Assembly (NCBI RefSeq): GCF_900099825.1
Contig: NZ_LT629693.1
Coordinates: 6,335,001 to 6,399,000 of the forward strand
Source of the DNA: Bradyrhizobium ottawaense
GTDB lineage: Bacteria; Pseudomonadota; Alphaproteobacteria; Rhizobiales; Xanthobacteraceae
Length of the DNA: 64,000 nt
Direction of reading: 5' to 3'
Every line of letters starts with the position of its first letter. Position 1 is the first letter of the stretch. The notes under the pieces were generated by a model, which saw nothing but the letters and a program-made list of their open reading frames with translations, was not told where the DNA came from and did not search any database. Shown piece by piece: positions 44,630 through 53,676 of this stretch. Made by a program: the position numbers and the translations under genes.

Positions 44630-45718
44630 ATGAAACTCTATCCCTGCCTGGTGGCTGCCTCGATAGCCGTCTCCGGTAGTACCGCGATCCACGCCCAGTC
44701 CCTGCCATCGTATATGGCGCCTATTGCCGGCAAAACCGCTGCAACAGCAGCCGATATTGCGACCAAGGACATGTTGGCTCTCAACACTGGCATGTTCGAG
44801 CTCTACGGCGATGCCGCGAAGATTTTCCAGGGCAACATCCTGAGCAAGCATCCGGTGATCCTCGGCCTGTTCTCGGGCGCCGGGGGACGGATGATCCTTT
44901 ACCGGCCGGGAATGGCGCCAATGGACGCGCCGCAGGTACCTGTCGTCTATCAACTGTTGAAGTCGGTCGGCCACAGCACGATGGCGTTGGCGGAGGTTGT
45001 CGGTCCCTACGTCGATAATTCCGACGACAAGTCCTGGCGCGGCTCGATGCTCGCCTACCGCAGCCGCATGCAGTCGGCGCTCGATGGGCTCGATGCGACC
45101 CCGATGGAGCCGGGATGGCGCGACAACAATCGCACCATCCTGCAAAACAATATCGCCTTCATGGACGAATGCGTCGCCAAGGGCGTGATTCCTTTCGCCA
45201 CGCTGGAAGCCTTCGGCAAGAAGCAGGCGCCTTATCTGGCGAAGAACGTGGCATGGGCGGCGCAAACCCAGGTCGCGCACTGGATGACGGTGTTGGCCAG
45301 CTGGAAAACCCAGCTCGGCGCCGACTGGGACAAGACCTACGCCGCCAGCAACACGATCTACGTCGCGCGCCAGAACAACGTGCTGTTCAGCGTTCTGGCG
45401 CAGTTCTTCGGACCCGAAGCGATCAACAGCCGCCTGTTGTTGATCGAGACGGTGTCCTTCACGACCACGCCTGCGGACATGCTGGAATCGCTGACCCGCA
45501 TTATCGCGGATCGCTCGGTCGGCGCGTTGTTCTTCGGCAATTACCACCTGATGGACTACGAGTTGATGGGCGGTGACGCGCGCGCCGCCATCGTCGCGGA
45601 AACCGGCAAACGCGGCATGACGCCGTTCCTGCCGCCCGTTGTGCCATTCGGTTCGAAGCAATGGCCGACATTGGTTACGCCGGGTCCGGGCCCGGCATCG
45701 ATCGCGGACCTGAAGTAA
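44630..45718 (+). CDS. Secreted hypothetical protein heading a molybdenum hydroxylase operon
   Basis: This 362-residue product has a Sec signal (MKLYPCLVAASIAVSGSTAIHAQ). I do not recognise the family. The body is mainly helical, with GGRMILYRPGMAPMDAPQVP, a FGNYHLMDYELMGGDARAAI stretch near the C-terminus and few cysteines. It is followed by the Tat-exported hydroxylase 27 bp downstream, so it shares transcript and compartment. It could be a periplasmic accessory, binding or partner protein for that enzyme; this is inferred from position only. Confidence 0.7.
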   Translation: MKLYPCLVAASIAVSGSTAIHAQSLPSYMAPIAGKTAATAADIATKDMLALNTGMFELYGDAAKIFQGNILSKHPVILGLFSGAGGRMILYRPGMAPMDAPQVPVVYQLLKSVGHSTMALAEVVGPYVDNSDDKSWRGSMLAYRSRMQSALDGLDATPMEPGWRDNNRTILQNNIAFMDECVAKGVIPFATLEAFGKKQAPYLAKNVAWAAQTQVAHWMTVLASWKTQLGADWDKTYAASNTIYVARQNNVLFSVLAQFFGPEAINSRLLLIETVSFTTTPADMLESLTRIIADRSVGALFFGNYHLMDYELMGGDARAAIVAETGKRGMTPFLPPVVPFGSKQWPTLVTPGPGPASIADLK

Positions 45719-45745
45719 GCCGGCAATCGGTCAACGGGTGAGAGC

Positions 45746-48520
45746 ATGGGGCCTTCACGGCGCGAGTTTCTGAAATGGGTGTCGGCAAGCGGCATAGCGC
45801 TCAGCCTGTCGCGCTTGGGATCGGCGGAAGCTGCCGGTCTGCCGCCGCGTGCGTCGCTTCCGGGTAGCGGGAACTGGAATCCCGCAACCAATGGCGCAGG
45901 TCGGATTGACGGCGTTCCCAAAGTCACCGGCGCAAAACTCTACGCATCTGATTTCCGGGCGTCCGATCTACCGGGGTGGCCGGCGAAGACCTCGCACGCG
46001 ATACTGGTTCGCGCGCCGGATGCCACCCATGTCTATATTGGAATGGACCTCGCGCGCCTGGGCGGCGCGGTAAAACCCTCGGTCGTCGTGACTGCGGACG
46101 ATCTCGACAAAATCGGCACCAGCGTTCCTGAATTCTATACCGGCGACCTGTTCTGTCCGATCGGGAGAACGCCGATCTATATGGGGCAGCCGGTAGCGCT
46201 GTTGATCTTCGAGACGTTCGATGCCTTCGACCAGGCGCGTCTCGCGCTGCGCGACGGCACGTTCGTGAAATTCGGTGAAGAGACCGGTCCGGTCACGATC
46301 GCGGACTATGGCGCCTACCGCTTTACGCGCGTCGCCGGCGCAACGCCGGACGCGCCCGACGTCTATTCGCCGCTCCTGGCGGGCTGGGTCAGCCCTGGAC
46401 GCTCGCAGAACTCGCCGCTGCCGGTGTGGTCTCCGGCTGCCAAGGACACGCAGGCTCCTTATGCCAAGGCCGCCGTCTATGGCGAGCAGATCCGCAGCCA
46501 GCTGGCGGCGAAGGATCCCAACCTGCTGGTGCTGGATCGTGAGTTCGAGACGCAGTCGGTCGATCCGATGTTCCTCGAACCGGAATCCGGGCTCGCCTGG
46601 TACAACAGAAAAACCGAAAGTCTCGAGCTCGTTCTTGGCGTGCAATCTCCGTATGAAGCGGCGGAGTCGATTGCGCATCTGCTCGGCAAGGCGCGGGGAC
46701 CGTTCAAGCCGGCCCATATCAACACCCAGTTCACCTATGTCGGCGGCGGCTTCGGCGGGCGCGATCATACGCCGTTCGTGCTTTATGTGGCGCTGGCGGC
46801 GATGTTCTTTCCCAGTCATCCGGTACGGCTGGCGCATGACCGCTATCAGCAGTTTCAGGGCGGCATCAAGCGCCACGCCTTCAAGATGCGGTCGCGGATC
46901 GGAGTCGACCGGTCTACCGGCAAGATCCAGGCATTTGCGGCGGATCATGTCCTCGACGGCGGCGGGCTGGCCAATTTCTCGGCGAACGTGGCAACCGTCG
47001 GGGCCGCCGCCGCGATCGGTATATATGACGTTCCGAAGGTCGACGTGACCACGGTTGCGCTGCATTCGCGGGGGGTGACCGCGGGATCGATGCGCGGCTA
47101 TGGCACGTTGCAGACGATGACGGCGCTGGAGGTGCTGGTCGATGAAGTCGCCGCCGCCCTGCCGCTCGACGCAATCGAGTTCCGGCGGCGAAATGCGCTT
47201 CGGCCCACCGGCCGGACCATGATGGGTAATCCCTACATCGTCTCGGTCCGTACCACGGAGATTCTCGACAAGCTCGAGAAGCATCCGATCTGGCAGCAGC
47301 GCGCGCAACGGAAATTGGATGGGCCGCAGGGCACGCTCGTCGGTACCGGCGTTGCCTGCGTCACCAAAGATTACGGCGCCGGTGCCGATTGCTCGCTCGG
47401 GCGGGTCGAACTCTCGCCGGAAGGCAAAGTCGCGATCTATTGCGATCACGTCGAAATGGGCAACGGCATCGGCACGGCGCTCGCGAACCGGGTCGCGATC
47501 CATCTTGGCGCCGTCGCCGACGAAGTTTCGGTGGCGCGGGTCGATAGCTATGACGCCCTCGGATTGGTCACATCGGGCGATCCCTACACGATCGACCAGA
47601 AAACGCAGGACGCCGCGGAGAAGAACCCACGCTGGGTTCCGGCGATCAGCTCGGCGACCAGCGCCTCGATCGGCGCGCATGTCGGTACCCATTCGGCCGC
47701 TGAGGCGGCGCGTGTGATCTTTCGTTTCGGCCTGTGGCCGGCGGCGCTGGAGCTTTGGCGCATCGCGCCAGGCGACCCGCGCGCGAAGGATTCGACCAAG
47801 GCGCAGTGGAAGGACGGGCGACTCGTCATGACCGGCCTTGACCCGCTGCCATTGCCGGCGCTGGCTGCGAAAGCGCATGCGCGCAATCTCGTGACCGGAG
47901 CGGTGGCGCATAGTTTCTCCCGCTGGGCGTGGTCGCGCGCGCGCTTCCCCCTCAATGGCGAACAATATCGCGCCGAGATCGACGCGCTGGCCGTGCGCAA
48001 GGGCAATGGCAAGTTCGCGCGTATCGATCGGGTCAGCGTCAAGTTTCCGCCGACCGACAACAACCGTATCGGCACCGCCTATACCTCGATGTGCGGCACG
48101 GTGGTTCGCGTCGAGATCGCGCGGGCAACCGGGGCTCTGCGCATCGCCAAGGCTTACAGCGTTTTTGAGTGCGGACAGGCGCTGGTGCCCGAGGTCGTGC
48201 TGGGCCAGGCCCAGGGCGGCTTCGCGATGGGGGTCGGCTATGCCTTGCTCGAGACGCTGCCGCTCTACGAGGGCGGACCTGGCAACGGTCAGTGGAATCT
48301 CGGACAGTACCTCGTCGCGCGCGGATCGGACCTGCCGCTGCATGACCTCGAGATCGAGATGCTGCCGCCGCTGACGCCGGACGAGCCGCCGAAGGGGATG
48401 GCCGAGGTCGTGACGGTTCCCGTCGTCCCTGCGATCCTGAACGCCATTTTCGACGCCACCGGCCACCGCTTTCAATCGCTGCCGGTGACGGCAAACCTGC
48501 TCAAGGGAGTGCTCGCGTGA
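45746..48520 (+). CDS. Tat-exported molybdenum hydroxylase large subunit, IorB-like
   Basis: This 924-residue subunit starts with a textbook Tat signal (SRREFLKWVSASG). Molybdopterin-binding segments include YVGGGFGGRDHTPF, the SMRGYGTLQTM loop, EMGNGIGTALANR and the C-terminal PPKGMAEVVTVP with likely catalytic Glu887. It is longer than usual (IorB is about 720-780), mostly by extra sequence between residues 150 and 300. It is exported folded, with the iron-sulfur subunit presumably riding along. The stop overlaps the next gene (ATGA-type, GTGA). Substrate unknown. Confidence 0.9.
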   Translation: MGPSRREFLKWVSASGIALSLSRLGSAEAAGLPPRASLPGSGNWNPATNGAGRIDGVPKVTGAKLYASDFRASDLPGWPAKTSHAILVRAPDATHVYIGMDLARLGGAVKPSVVVTADDLDKIGTSVPEFYTGDLFCPIGRTPIYMGQPVALLIFETFDAFDQARLALRDGTFVKFGEETGPVTIADYGAYRFTRVAGATPDAPDVYSPLLAGWVSPGRSQNSPLPVWSPAAKDTQAPYAKAAVYGEQIRSQLAAKDPNLLVLDREFETQSVDPMFLEPESGLAWYNRKTESLELVLGVQSPYEAAESIAHLLGKARGPFKPAHINTQFTYVGGGFGGRDHTPFVLYVALAAMFFPSHPVRLAHDRYQQFQGGIKRHAFKMRSRIGVDRSTGKIQAFAADHVLDGGGLANFSANVATVGAAAAIGIYDVPKVDVTTVALHSRGVTAGSMRGYGTLQTMTALEVLVDEVAAALPLDAIEFRRRNALRPTGRTMMGNPYIVSVRTTEILDKLEKHPIWQQRAQRKLDGPQGTLVGTGVACVTKDYGAGADCSLGRVELSPEGKVAIYCDHVEMGNGIGTALANRVAIHLGAVADEVSVARVDSYDALGLVTSGDPYTIDQKTQDAAEKNPRWVPAISSATSASIGAHVGTHSAAEAARVIFRFGLWPAALELWRIAPGDPRAKDSTKAQWKDGRLVMTGLDPLPLPALAAKAHARNLVTGAVAHSFSRWAWSRARFPLNGEQYRAEIDALAVRKGNGKFARIDRVSVKFPPTDNNRIGTAYTSMCGTVVRVEIARATGALRIAKAYSVFECGQALVPEVVLGQAQGGFAMGVGYALLETLPLYEGGPGNGQWNLGQYLVARGSDLPLHDLEIEMLPPLTPDEPPKGMAEVVTVPVVPAILNAIFDATGHRFQSLPVTANLLKGVLA

Positions 48521-49041
48521 CCAAATTGAGCATCACGATCAACGGTCAGCCGCACGGGCCGACGGATGTGCGCGACGATCTCTCGATGAACGATTTCCTG
48601 CGCGAGTATCTCGGCATGACCGGTACCAAGTTCGGCTGCGGCGCCGCGCAGTGCCTGAGCTGCGCCATCATCGTCGATAATCCCGATGGCACGAGCTACA
48701 CCAGCCCGACCTGCGTCACCTCGGCGGTGAGTTTCGACGGCAAGGCGATCCGTACCGTCGAGGGCCACGTGAAGAATGGCGAGCTCTCCGCGCTCCAGAA
48801 GGCCTTTATCGCGCACTTTGCGTTCCAGTGCGGCTATTGCACGGCCGGTTTCCTGAACGAGGGCCAGGTTCTGCTCGAACGTCTGGCCAGGACACCGGTC
48901 AACCGCGCCGAACTCGAGCAGACCGTCGCCGATGCGCTCGACGGTCACCTCTGCCGCTGCACCGGCTACGTCAAGTACCACGAGGCGGTGCGCGACGTGA
49001 TCCTTGCGGATTCCAAGCGCTATCTCGTGGCGAACCAGTGA
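48517..49041 (+). CDS. Molybdenum hydroxylase (2Fe-2S) subunit, partner of the Tat-exported enzyme
   Basis: This 174-residue subunit has a first cluster in KFGCGAAQCLSC (Cys41, 46, 49) plus a later cysteine, and a second cluster in QCGYCTAGF and LCRCTGYVKYH. The CLSC spacing replaces the usual CGAC. There is no export signal, consistent with co-export with the large subunit through Tat. GTG at 48517 overlaps the upstream stop by 4 bp. Confidence 0.9.
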   Translation: MTKLSITINGQPHGPTDVRDDLSMNDFLREYLGMTGTKFGCGAAQCLSCAIIVDNPDGTSYTSPTCVTSAVSFDGKAIRTVEGHVKNGELSALQKAFIAHFAFQCGYCTAGFLNEGQVLLERLARTPVNRAELEQTVADALDGHLCRCTGYVKYHEAVRDVILADSKRYLVANQ

Positions 49042-49063
49042 GCGGAGGCGAGGGGAGCGCGAC

Positions 49064-49681
49064 ATGAAGTCGGAACTGCGGTTTCAGCTGATGTTCTCCG
49101 TCGTCGTTGTCGCGACGAGCATGCTCGCGGGCTACGCCGTTTCTGAGACCGCACCGCCATCGCTTGCGAGCCCCGACAGCTTTGCATCGATATCGGATAC
49201 GGATGCGCGCTCGGCCGCGATATTCACCGAACTTGGCAAGGTGCTGACCCATCCGCGCTGCACCAATTGCCATCCGGCGGGTGACCGCCCGCGGCAGGGC
49301 GACGAGAGCCGGCTGCATCAGCCGCCGATTGCCCGCGGTGCCGACGGTCATGGCCTGCCGGCGATGCGCTGCTCGATTTGTCACGGCAATGCCAATTTCG
49401 AGCCCGGCCACATGCCGGGGCATCCTGAATGGCACCTCGCCCCGCGGGAAATGGCGTGGGAGGGTAAAACGATCGCCGAAATTTGCGACCAACTCAGGGA
49501 CCCCGCACGCAACGGCGGCCGCAAGGTCGAGGATCTCATCCATCACATCGGCGAAGACACGCTGGTGGGCTGGGCCTGGGCGCCAGGCGCCGGACGCAGC
49601 CCCGCGCCCGGTACGCAAAAGCAGGCCGGGGCGCTGGTCGAAGCCTGGGTGAAAACCGGCGCAGCCTGCCCCGCGAAGTAG
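49064..49681 (+). CDS. Diheme cytochrome c-type subunit of the exported molybdenum hydroxylase
   Basis: This 205-residue exported protein has an N-terminal signal or anchor (hydrophobic [17 protein letters not shown]) and two heme c motifs, CTNCH at 66-70 and CSICH at 103-107. Methionines in HMPGHPEWH and nearby could be distal ligands. Proteins of this type are often annotated as isoquinoline 1-oxidoreductase subunits. It would accept electrons from the iron-sulfur subunit in the periplasm and pass them to the respiratory chain. ATG 49064 has GGAGG about 15 nt and GAGGGG 9 nt upstream. Confidence 0.88.
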   Translation: MKSELRFQLMFSVVVVATSMLAGYAVSETAPPSLASPDSFASISDTDARSAAIFTELGKVLTHPRCTNCHPAGDRPRQGDESRLHQPPIARGADGHGLPAMRCSICHGNANFEPGHMPGHPEWHLAPREMAWEGKTIAEICDQLRDPARNGGRKVEDLIHHIGEDTLVGWAWAPGAGRSPAPGTQKQAGALVEAWVKTGAACPAK

Positions 49682-49715
49682 GGCGTGGGCTCATAAGCGC
49701 CTAGCGGAGGTTGAT

Positions 49716-50708
49716 ATGGAACGGCGGAAGTTCATTGCGATTGCCGCAACAGGGGCAGCTTGGCCTTTGATGGCGCGCGCGCAGCAGAATGCAACGAGCG
49801 CAAAGATTACGAGGGTTGGTATCCTCTGGCACGCCAGCAATGCGGATGAAGAGAAGATCTACTTAGATGTTTTAACAAAATCGTTCAGCGATCTTGGCTA
49901 TGTCGAAGGTAAGAACATTGAGTTCCTCCATCGATTTCCTGCCGAGCAACCGGAACGGTTTCGTACGTTCGCACGCGAGCTTGCCGAGGACAAAGTCGAC
50001 GCGATTGTCGCGGTTACTGGATTGGGCGCAAAGGAGGCTAAACAAGCCACCAGCACCATTCCGATCGTATTTGTCATTGTATCCGATCCAGTCGGTGGCG
50101 GCCTTGTCGAGAGTCTTGCGCGACCCGGCGGCAATGCCACCGGTCTCTCACTGATGTCAATCGACCTGAGCGGGAAGCGTTTGGCGTTATTGAAGGAAGC
50201 GGTTCCGAACCTGTCGCGTGTAGCACTTCTGGTCGATCCGACGGACCCATTCACGCAGCGCGCGGTCAAGGCTAATCAGGCGGCGGCCGAGACGTTAGGC
50301 ATTTCGTTGTGGCCGGCCACGGTATCGACGCCCGATGACATTGAGCCTGCGTTTTCCAAAATTGCTCAAGACCGCGCCGACGGCGTCATCCTGGGAGCCG
50401 GATCGATGCTGTTTAATGAGCGGGCACGTATTGGTTCGTCGGCTTTGGCACACAGGCTGCCAGCGCTGTCGTTTGTCGCGGAGATGGTCCCACATGGTCT
50501 TCTGCTGTCGTACGGACAGGATTTTCCCGATTTTTTCCGCCGCGCAGCGGCCGACGTCGACAAGATACTGAGAGGCGCAAAGCCCGCGGATATCCCGGTC
50601 GAACAGCCCACACGCTTCAAATTGGCGATCAGCCTGAAGACCGCCAATGCGCTTGGCCTCACCGTTCCGCCTTCCCTGTTGGCGACTGCCGACGAGTTGA
50701 TTGAGTAG
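49716..50708 (+). CDS. ABC transporter substrate-binding protein (ABC_sub_bind/TrpX-type)
   Basis: This 330-residue protein of the family is abundant in Bradyrhizobium. It starts with a Tat-like leader (MERRKFIAIAATGAAWPLMARAQQ). Typical segments are RVGILWHASN, GYVEGKNIEF, PIVFVIVSDPVGGGLVESLARPGGN (part), and a C-terminal PTRFKLAISLKTANALGL with VPPSLLATADELIE. No permease or ATPase accompanies it. It follows the cytochrome gene by 34 bp, so it may be the last gene of that operon. IS element C lies 26 bp downstream. Confidence 0.9.
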   Translation: MERRKFIAIAATGAAWPLMARAQQNATSAKITRVGILWHASNADEEKIYLDVLTKSFSDLGYVEGKNIEFLHRFPAEQPERFRTFARELAEDKVDAIVAVTGLGAKEAKQATSTIPIVFVIVSDPVGGGLVESLARPGGNATGLSLMSIDLSGKRLALLKEAVPNLSRVALLVDPTDPFTQRAVKANQAAAETLGISLWPATVSTPDDIEPAFSKIAQDRADGVILGAGSMLFNERARIGSSALAHRLPALSFVAEMVPHGLLLSYGQDFPDFFRRAAADVDKILRGAKPADIPVEQPTRFKLAISLKTANALGLTVPPSLLATADELIE

Positions 50709-50814
50709 GGCGTGCTCACTTTCGATGTTGATGCTGTGGACGGCTCCTCCACCGGCACGAGAGTGCCACGGATGTGGGGGCTGTTAAGGCTCCCACGATT
50801 CAGAGGAGCGAGCC

Positions 50815-51845
50815 ATGCAGACGGTTACGACAATCGGTTTAGACATCGCCAAGTCGGTTTTCCAGGTTCACGGCGTTGACGCTGGCGGCCAAGTAATTGT
50901 TCGCCAGCAATTGAAGCGTCGCTATGTCTTGACGTTCTTCCGGAAGCTGTCGCCGTGTCTGGTCGGTATTGAAGCCTGCGGCTCGGCGCACCATTGGTCA
51001 CGCGAACTCCAGGCACTTGGTCACACCGTCCGGCTAATGCCGCCGGCCTACGTGAAACCCTACGTCAAGCGGCAGAAGAATGACGCGACTGACGCAGAGG
51101 CTATTTGTGAGGCAGTCACCAGGGCCAACATGCGGTTCGTGCCGACCAAACTCCCGAGCAGCAAAGCGGCTTGGTATTGCACCGCACGCGTCATCTGTTC
51201 ATCCGTCAGCAGACCTCCGTAATCAATGCGATCCGGGCTCATCTTGCCGAGTACGGGATAGTTGCGCCGGTCGGGCGTCAAGGTGTCGTAGAACTGCTCA
51301 CTGTCGTCGCCGATCCGAACGACAGAAGGGTTCCGGAGATCGCTCGTGCGTGTCTTGCGGCACTCGGGGCTCAACTGCGCAGGATGAAGGAGCAGATCCT
51401 GGAGTTCGACCGGTTGATCAGGGCATGGCATCGGTCCAACGAAATGAGCATGCGGCTCGAAGAAGCCCCCGGCGTCGGTCCAGTGCTGGCCACTGCTTTG
51501 GTCGCTGCCGTTGCTGATCCAAAGTCCTTCCGATCAGGGCGCAACTTCTCGGCCTGGATAGGTATGGTACCGAAACAGCACTCCAGTGGAGGCAAGAACA
51601 GGCTCGGCAATATAAGCAAGCAAGGTGACCGCTATTTGCGCGGCCTGTTTGTGGCCGGCGCGCTTTCTGTCATCCGTTACGCCAAGATCCACGGCGCCAA
51701 ACACCGGCCCTGGCTCACGGCCTTGCTGGCCAGGCGGCCGACCAAGGTTGCGGCTATCGCGCTCGCCAACAAGATCGCGCGGATGGTCTGGGTCATGATG
51801 GCCAGGGGCGAGCGATACAACGAACCCGTCGCGCTTGCGCGATGA
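50815..51845 (+). pseudogene. IS110-family transposase, single frameshift
   Basis: The first frame gives GLDIAKSVFQVHGVD, VGIEACGSAHHW and KNDATDAEAICEA, up to RFVPTK near 51150. The rest resumes in the next frame as EQQSGLVLHRTRHLF and continues through GVGPVLATALVAAV, FSAWIGMVPKQHSSGGK and RYLRGLF to the stop. A one-base loss in ACCAAACTCCCGAG near 51150 explains the shift, and no slippery run suggests programmed frameshifting. ATG 50815 has GAGGAG 8 nt upstream. A sequencing error cannot be excluded. Confidence 0.87.
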
Positions 51846-52104
51846 ACGAGATCGCGCCGGGCAACTGGCGTGATGTGAAGGTTGGGGAGGGCGAACAGCA
51901 CGTAATGCAGAGCCGGTCGATCCGGCGATCAGGACAACCCACATGTGCCAAGGCATTCTTGAATGCGAGTTGTTGGTCGGGACCTGATCCGCGGAGGGCA
52001 TTATGGCCAGCGGTCATGTGAACCGCATCTAAAGGCCGAACACATGGCTGCACCGACCAATGCTGCAAAACGTGAAAAATCTCTTGCCAACACGGAGCCA
52101 ATGG

Positions 52105-53483
52105 TATGGACCCCGCCCTCCAGGCGAGTGAAATCTCGAACGCCAACTGCAACGAAGGAGGATATCATGCAGATCGTTCGAATAGGTCTGGATCTTGCGA
52201 AGTATGTGTTCGAGGTTCATGGCGTCGACAGTCTCGGAAAAGCCGTGGTGCGAAAGACGTTGCGTCGCGATGCGGTAGCCCATTTTTTCGCCAATCTGCC
52301 GCGATGTCTGGTTGGCATGGAGGCCTCGAACGGAGCGCATTACTGGGCAAGGGTGCTTTCCGATCTCGGCCATGAGGTTCGGCTGATCAGCCCTCAGTTC
52401 GTGACACCATATGTCAAGTCGAACAAGAACGACCGGAACGATGCGGAAGCTATCTGCGAAGCGGTCGGCCGGCCATCAATGCGTTTTGTGCCGCCGAAGT
52501 CGACTGATCAACTGGCGGTTCAGGCAGTTCATCGAATTCGTCGGCGTCTGGTCGCCGACCGTGTCAGACTCGTCAATCAGATTCGTGGCCTCCTTTCCGA
52601 GCATGGGATTGTCATTGCGCGTGACATCTCGCAGCTGCGACGCAACCTTGCGGTAATCGTCGGGAATGGCGATGACGGCCTCAGCGGCATGGTCCGCTCG
52701 CTCATGAAAGAGTTGCAGGCGGAAATGGCCGAAATTGATGATCGCATTGCAACCTATGACCGGCGGATACGTGAAATCTTCCGGACCAGCGAGCAGTGCC
52801 AGCGGCTTGGAAAGATCGAAGGCATCGGCCCTGTGACGGCAACCGCCTTGATTGCTGCCGTGGGCGATAGAACCTGCTTCAAGAACGGCCGTCAGTTCGC
52901 GGCTTGGCTCGGCTTGGTGCCGAAACAACGATCCAGTGGGGGGCGAGCCCGCCTGTTCGGTATCAGCAAACGTGGCGATCGCTATCTGCGCACATTGATG
53001 ATCCATGGCGCTCGCGCTGTGCTCGGCAAAGCAGCCGGCAAGCAGGATCCCCGAAGCCTCTGGCTTGGGAAGTTGCGGCAAAGGCGGCATCCCAATGTCG
53101 CGGCTGTCGCGCTCGCCAACAAGAATGCGAGGATCGTGTGGGCCATGCTCTCGGGCGGCACATTCTACGAGCACGCACCGTCGGTGAAAGCAGCTTGAGG
53201 TGAAACAGCAAACGAAAGAATAACAGAAGGAGGTCTCGCCCGGCAATTGCAGCAAAATGGCAGGAGATGATGAAACGGTCATTCCGTCGCTTCCCGAACC
53301 TGGTGTGTGGACCGGCATGGCTTCGGCCAATGTCTCGGGGCCGATGAGGTGGAAGCGCGCGAAAATCCATCGGGGCTCGCGGCGAAGACGTTGTCCAGCC
53401 GCATAAAGAAGCCGGATATACGTCAGCAGTTGTGACCGAGGATCTTGATCCAGCCGACCTGTTGCAATCGGGCGGGGTCCATA
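52105..53483 (+). mobile_element. IS110-family (IS1111-type) element D, apparently complete, nested in element C
   Basis: A perfect 14-bp inverted repeat, TATGGACCCCGCCC at 52105-52118 and its complement at 53470-53483, brackets an intact transposase gene. A few extra bases lie outside each repeat (52100-52104 and 53484-53486), as in IS1111-type elements with subterminal repeats. The transposase starts 48 bp inside the left repeat. The 271-bp stretch 53199-53469 is non-coding and is the candidate bridge-RNA region. Confidence 0.8.
52167..53198 (+). CDS. IS110 family transposase
   Basis: This 343-residue intact DEDD transposase has GLDLAKYVFEVHG, GMEASNGAHYW and KNDRNDAEAICEA in the N-terminal catalytic domain. 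The C-terminal domain has EGIGPVTATALIAAVG, FAAWLGLVPKQRSSGGR and KRGDRYLRTL. ATG 52167 has AAGGAGGA 7 nt upstream, which sets the start over the longer open frame from 51963. It is similar to, but clearly distinct from, the other three copies in the window. Confidence 0.93.
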   Translation: MQIVRIGLDLAKYVFEVHGVDSLGKAVVRKTLRRDAVAHFFANLPRCLVGMEASNGAHYWARVLSDLGHEVRLISPQFVTPYVKSNKNDRNDAEAICEAVGRPSMRFVPPKSTDQLAVQAVHRIRRRLVADRVRLVNQIRGLLSEHGIVIARDISQLRRNLAVIVGNGDDGLSGMVRSLMKELQAEMAEIDDRIATYDRRIREIFRTSEQCQRLGKIEGIGPVTATALIAAVGDRTCFKNGRQFAAWLGLVPKQRSSGGRARLFGISKRGDRYLRTLMIHGARAVLGKAAGKQDPRSLWLGKLRQRRHPNVAAVALANKNARIVWAMLSGGTFYEHAPSVKAA

Positions 53484-53676
53484 TACGTCCACACATGGCA
53501 CATCGCGTCGGCGGGCGCAGTGCAGCGACCGCGACTTGGGCATGGCTCCGACGGCGCAAGGCTGTTGGCCGTGGACCCCGCAGTCGACGAAAGACTTGCT
53601 GTGCGCCCCAGGTAAAAGCGATAATCTCGGATGTATCGGACCCTGCAAGAATAAGCCCCACAACCGGGCAAAAAAC

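Larger units (their letters stand above)
50735..53493 (+). mobile_element. IS110-family (IS1111-type) element C, interrupted by element D
   Basis: The left repeat is TGTGGACGGCTCC at 50735-50747. Its complement is split: GGAGCC at 52094-52099 and GTCCACA at 53487-53493, separated exactly by element D. Closing the gap restores a perfect 13-bp inverted repeat. The transposase starts 67 bp inside the left repeat and ends about 248 bp before the split right repeat. The transposase is frameshifted, so the element is defective. Confidence 0.75.

Noticed and set aside
45968..48475. Minus-strand open frame of over 800 codons opposite the large hydroxylase subunit
   Set aside because: Arg/His/Asp-rich composition typical of the antisense of a GC-rich gene; the plus strand has all molybdopterin-binding motifs and a Tat signal.
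51150..51160. Programmed ribosomal frameshift in the element C transposase
   Set aside because: No slippery A or G run or downstream structure is evident, IS110 transposases are normally one frame, and a single-base loss explains it better.
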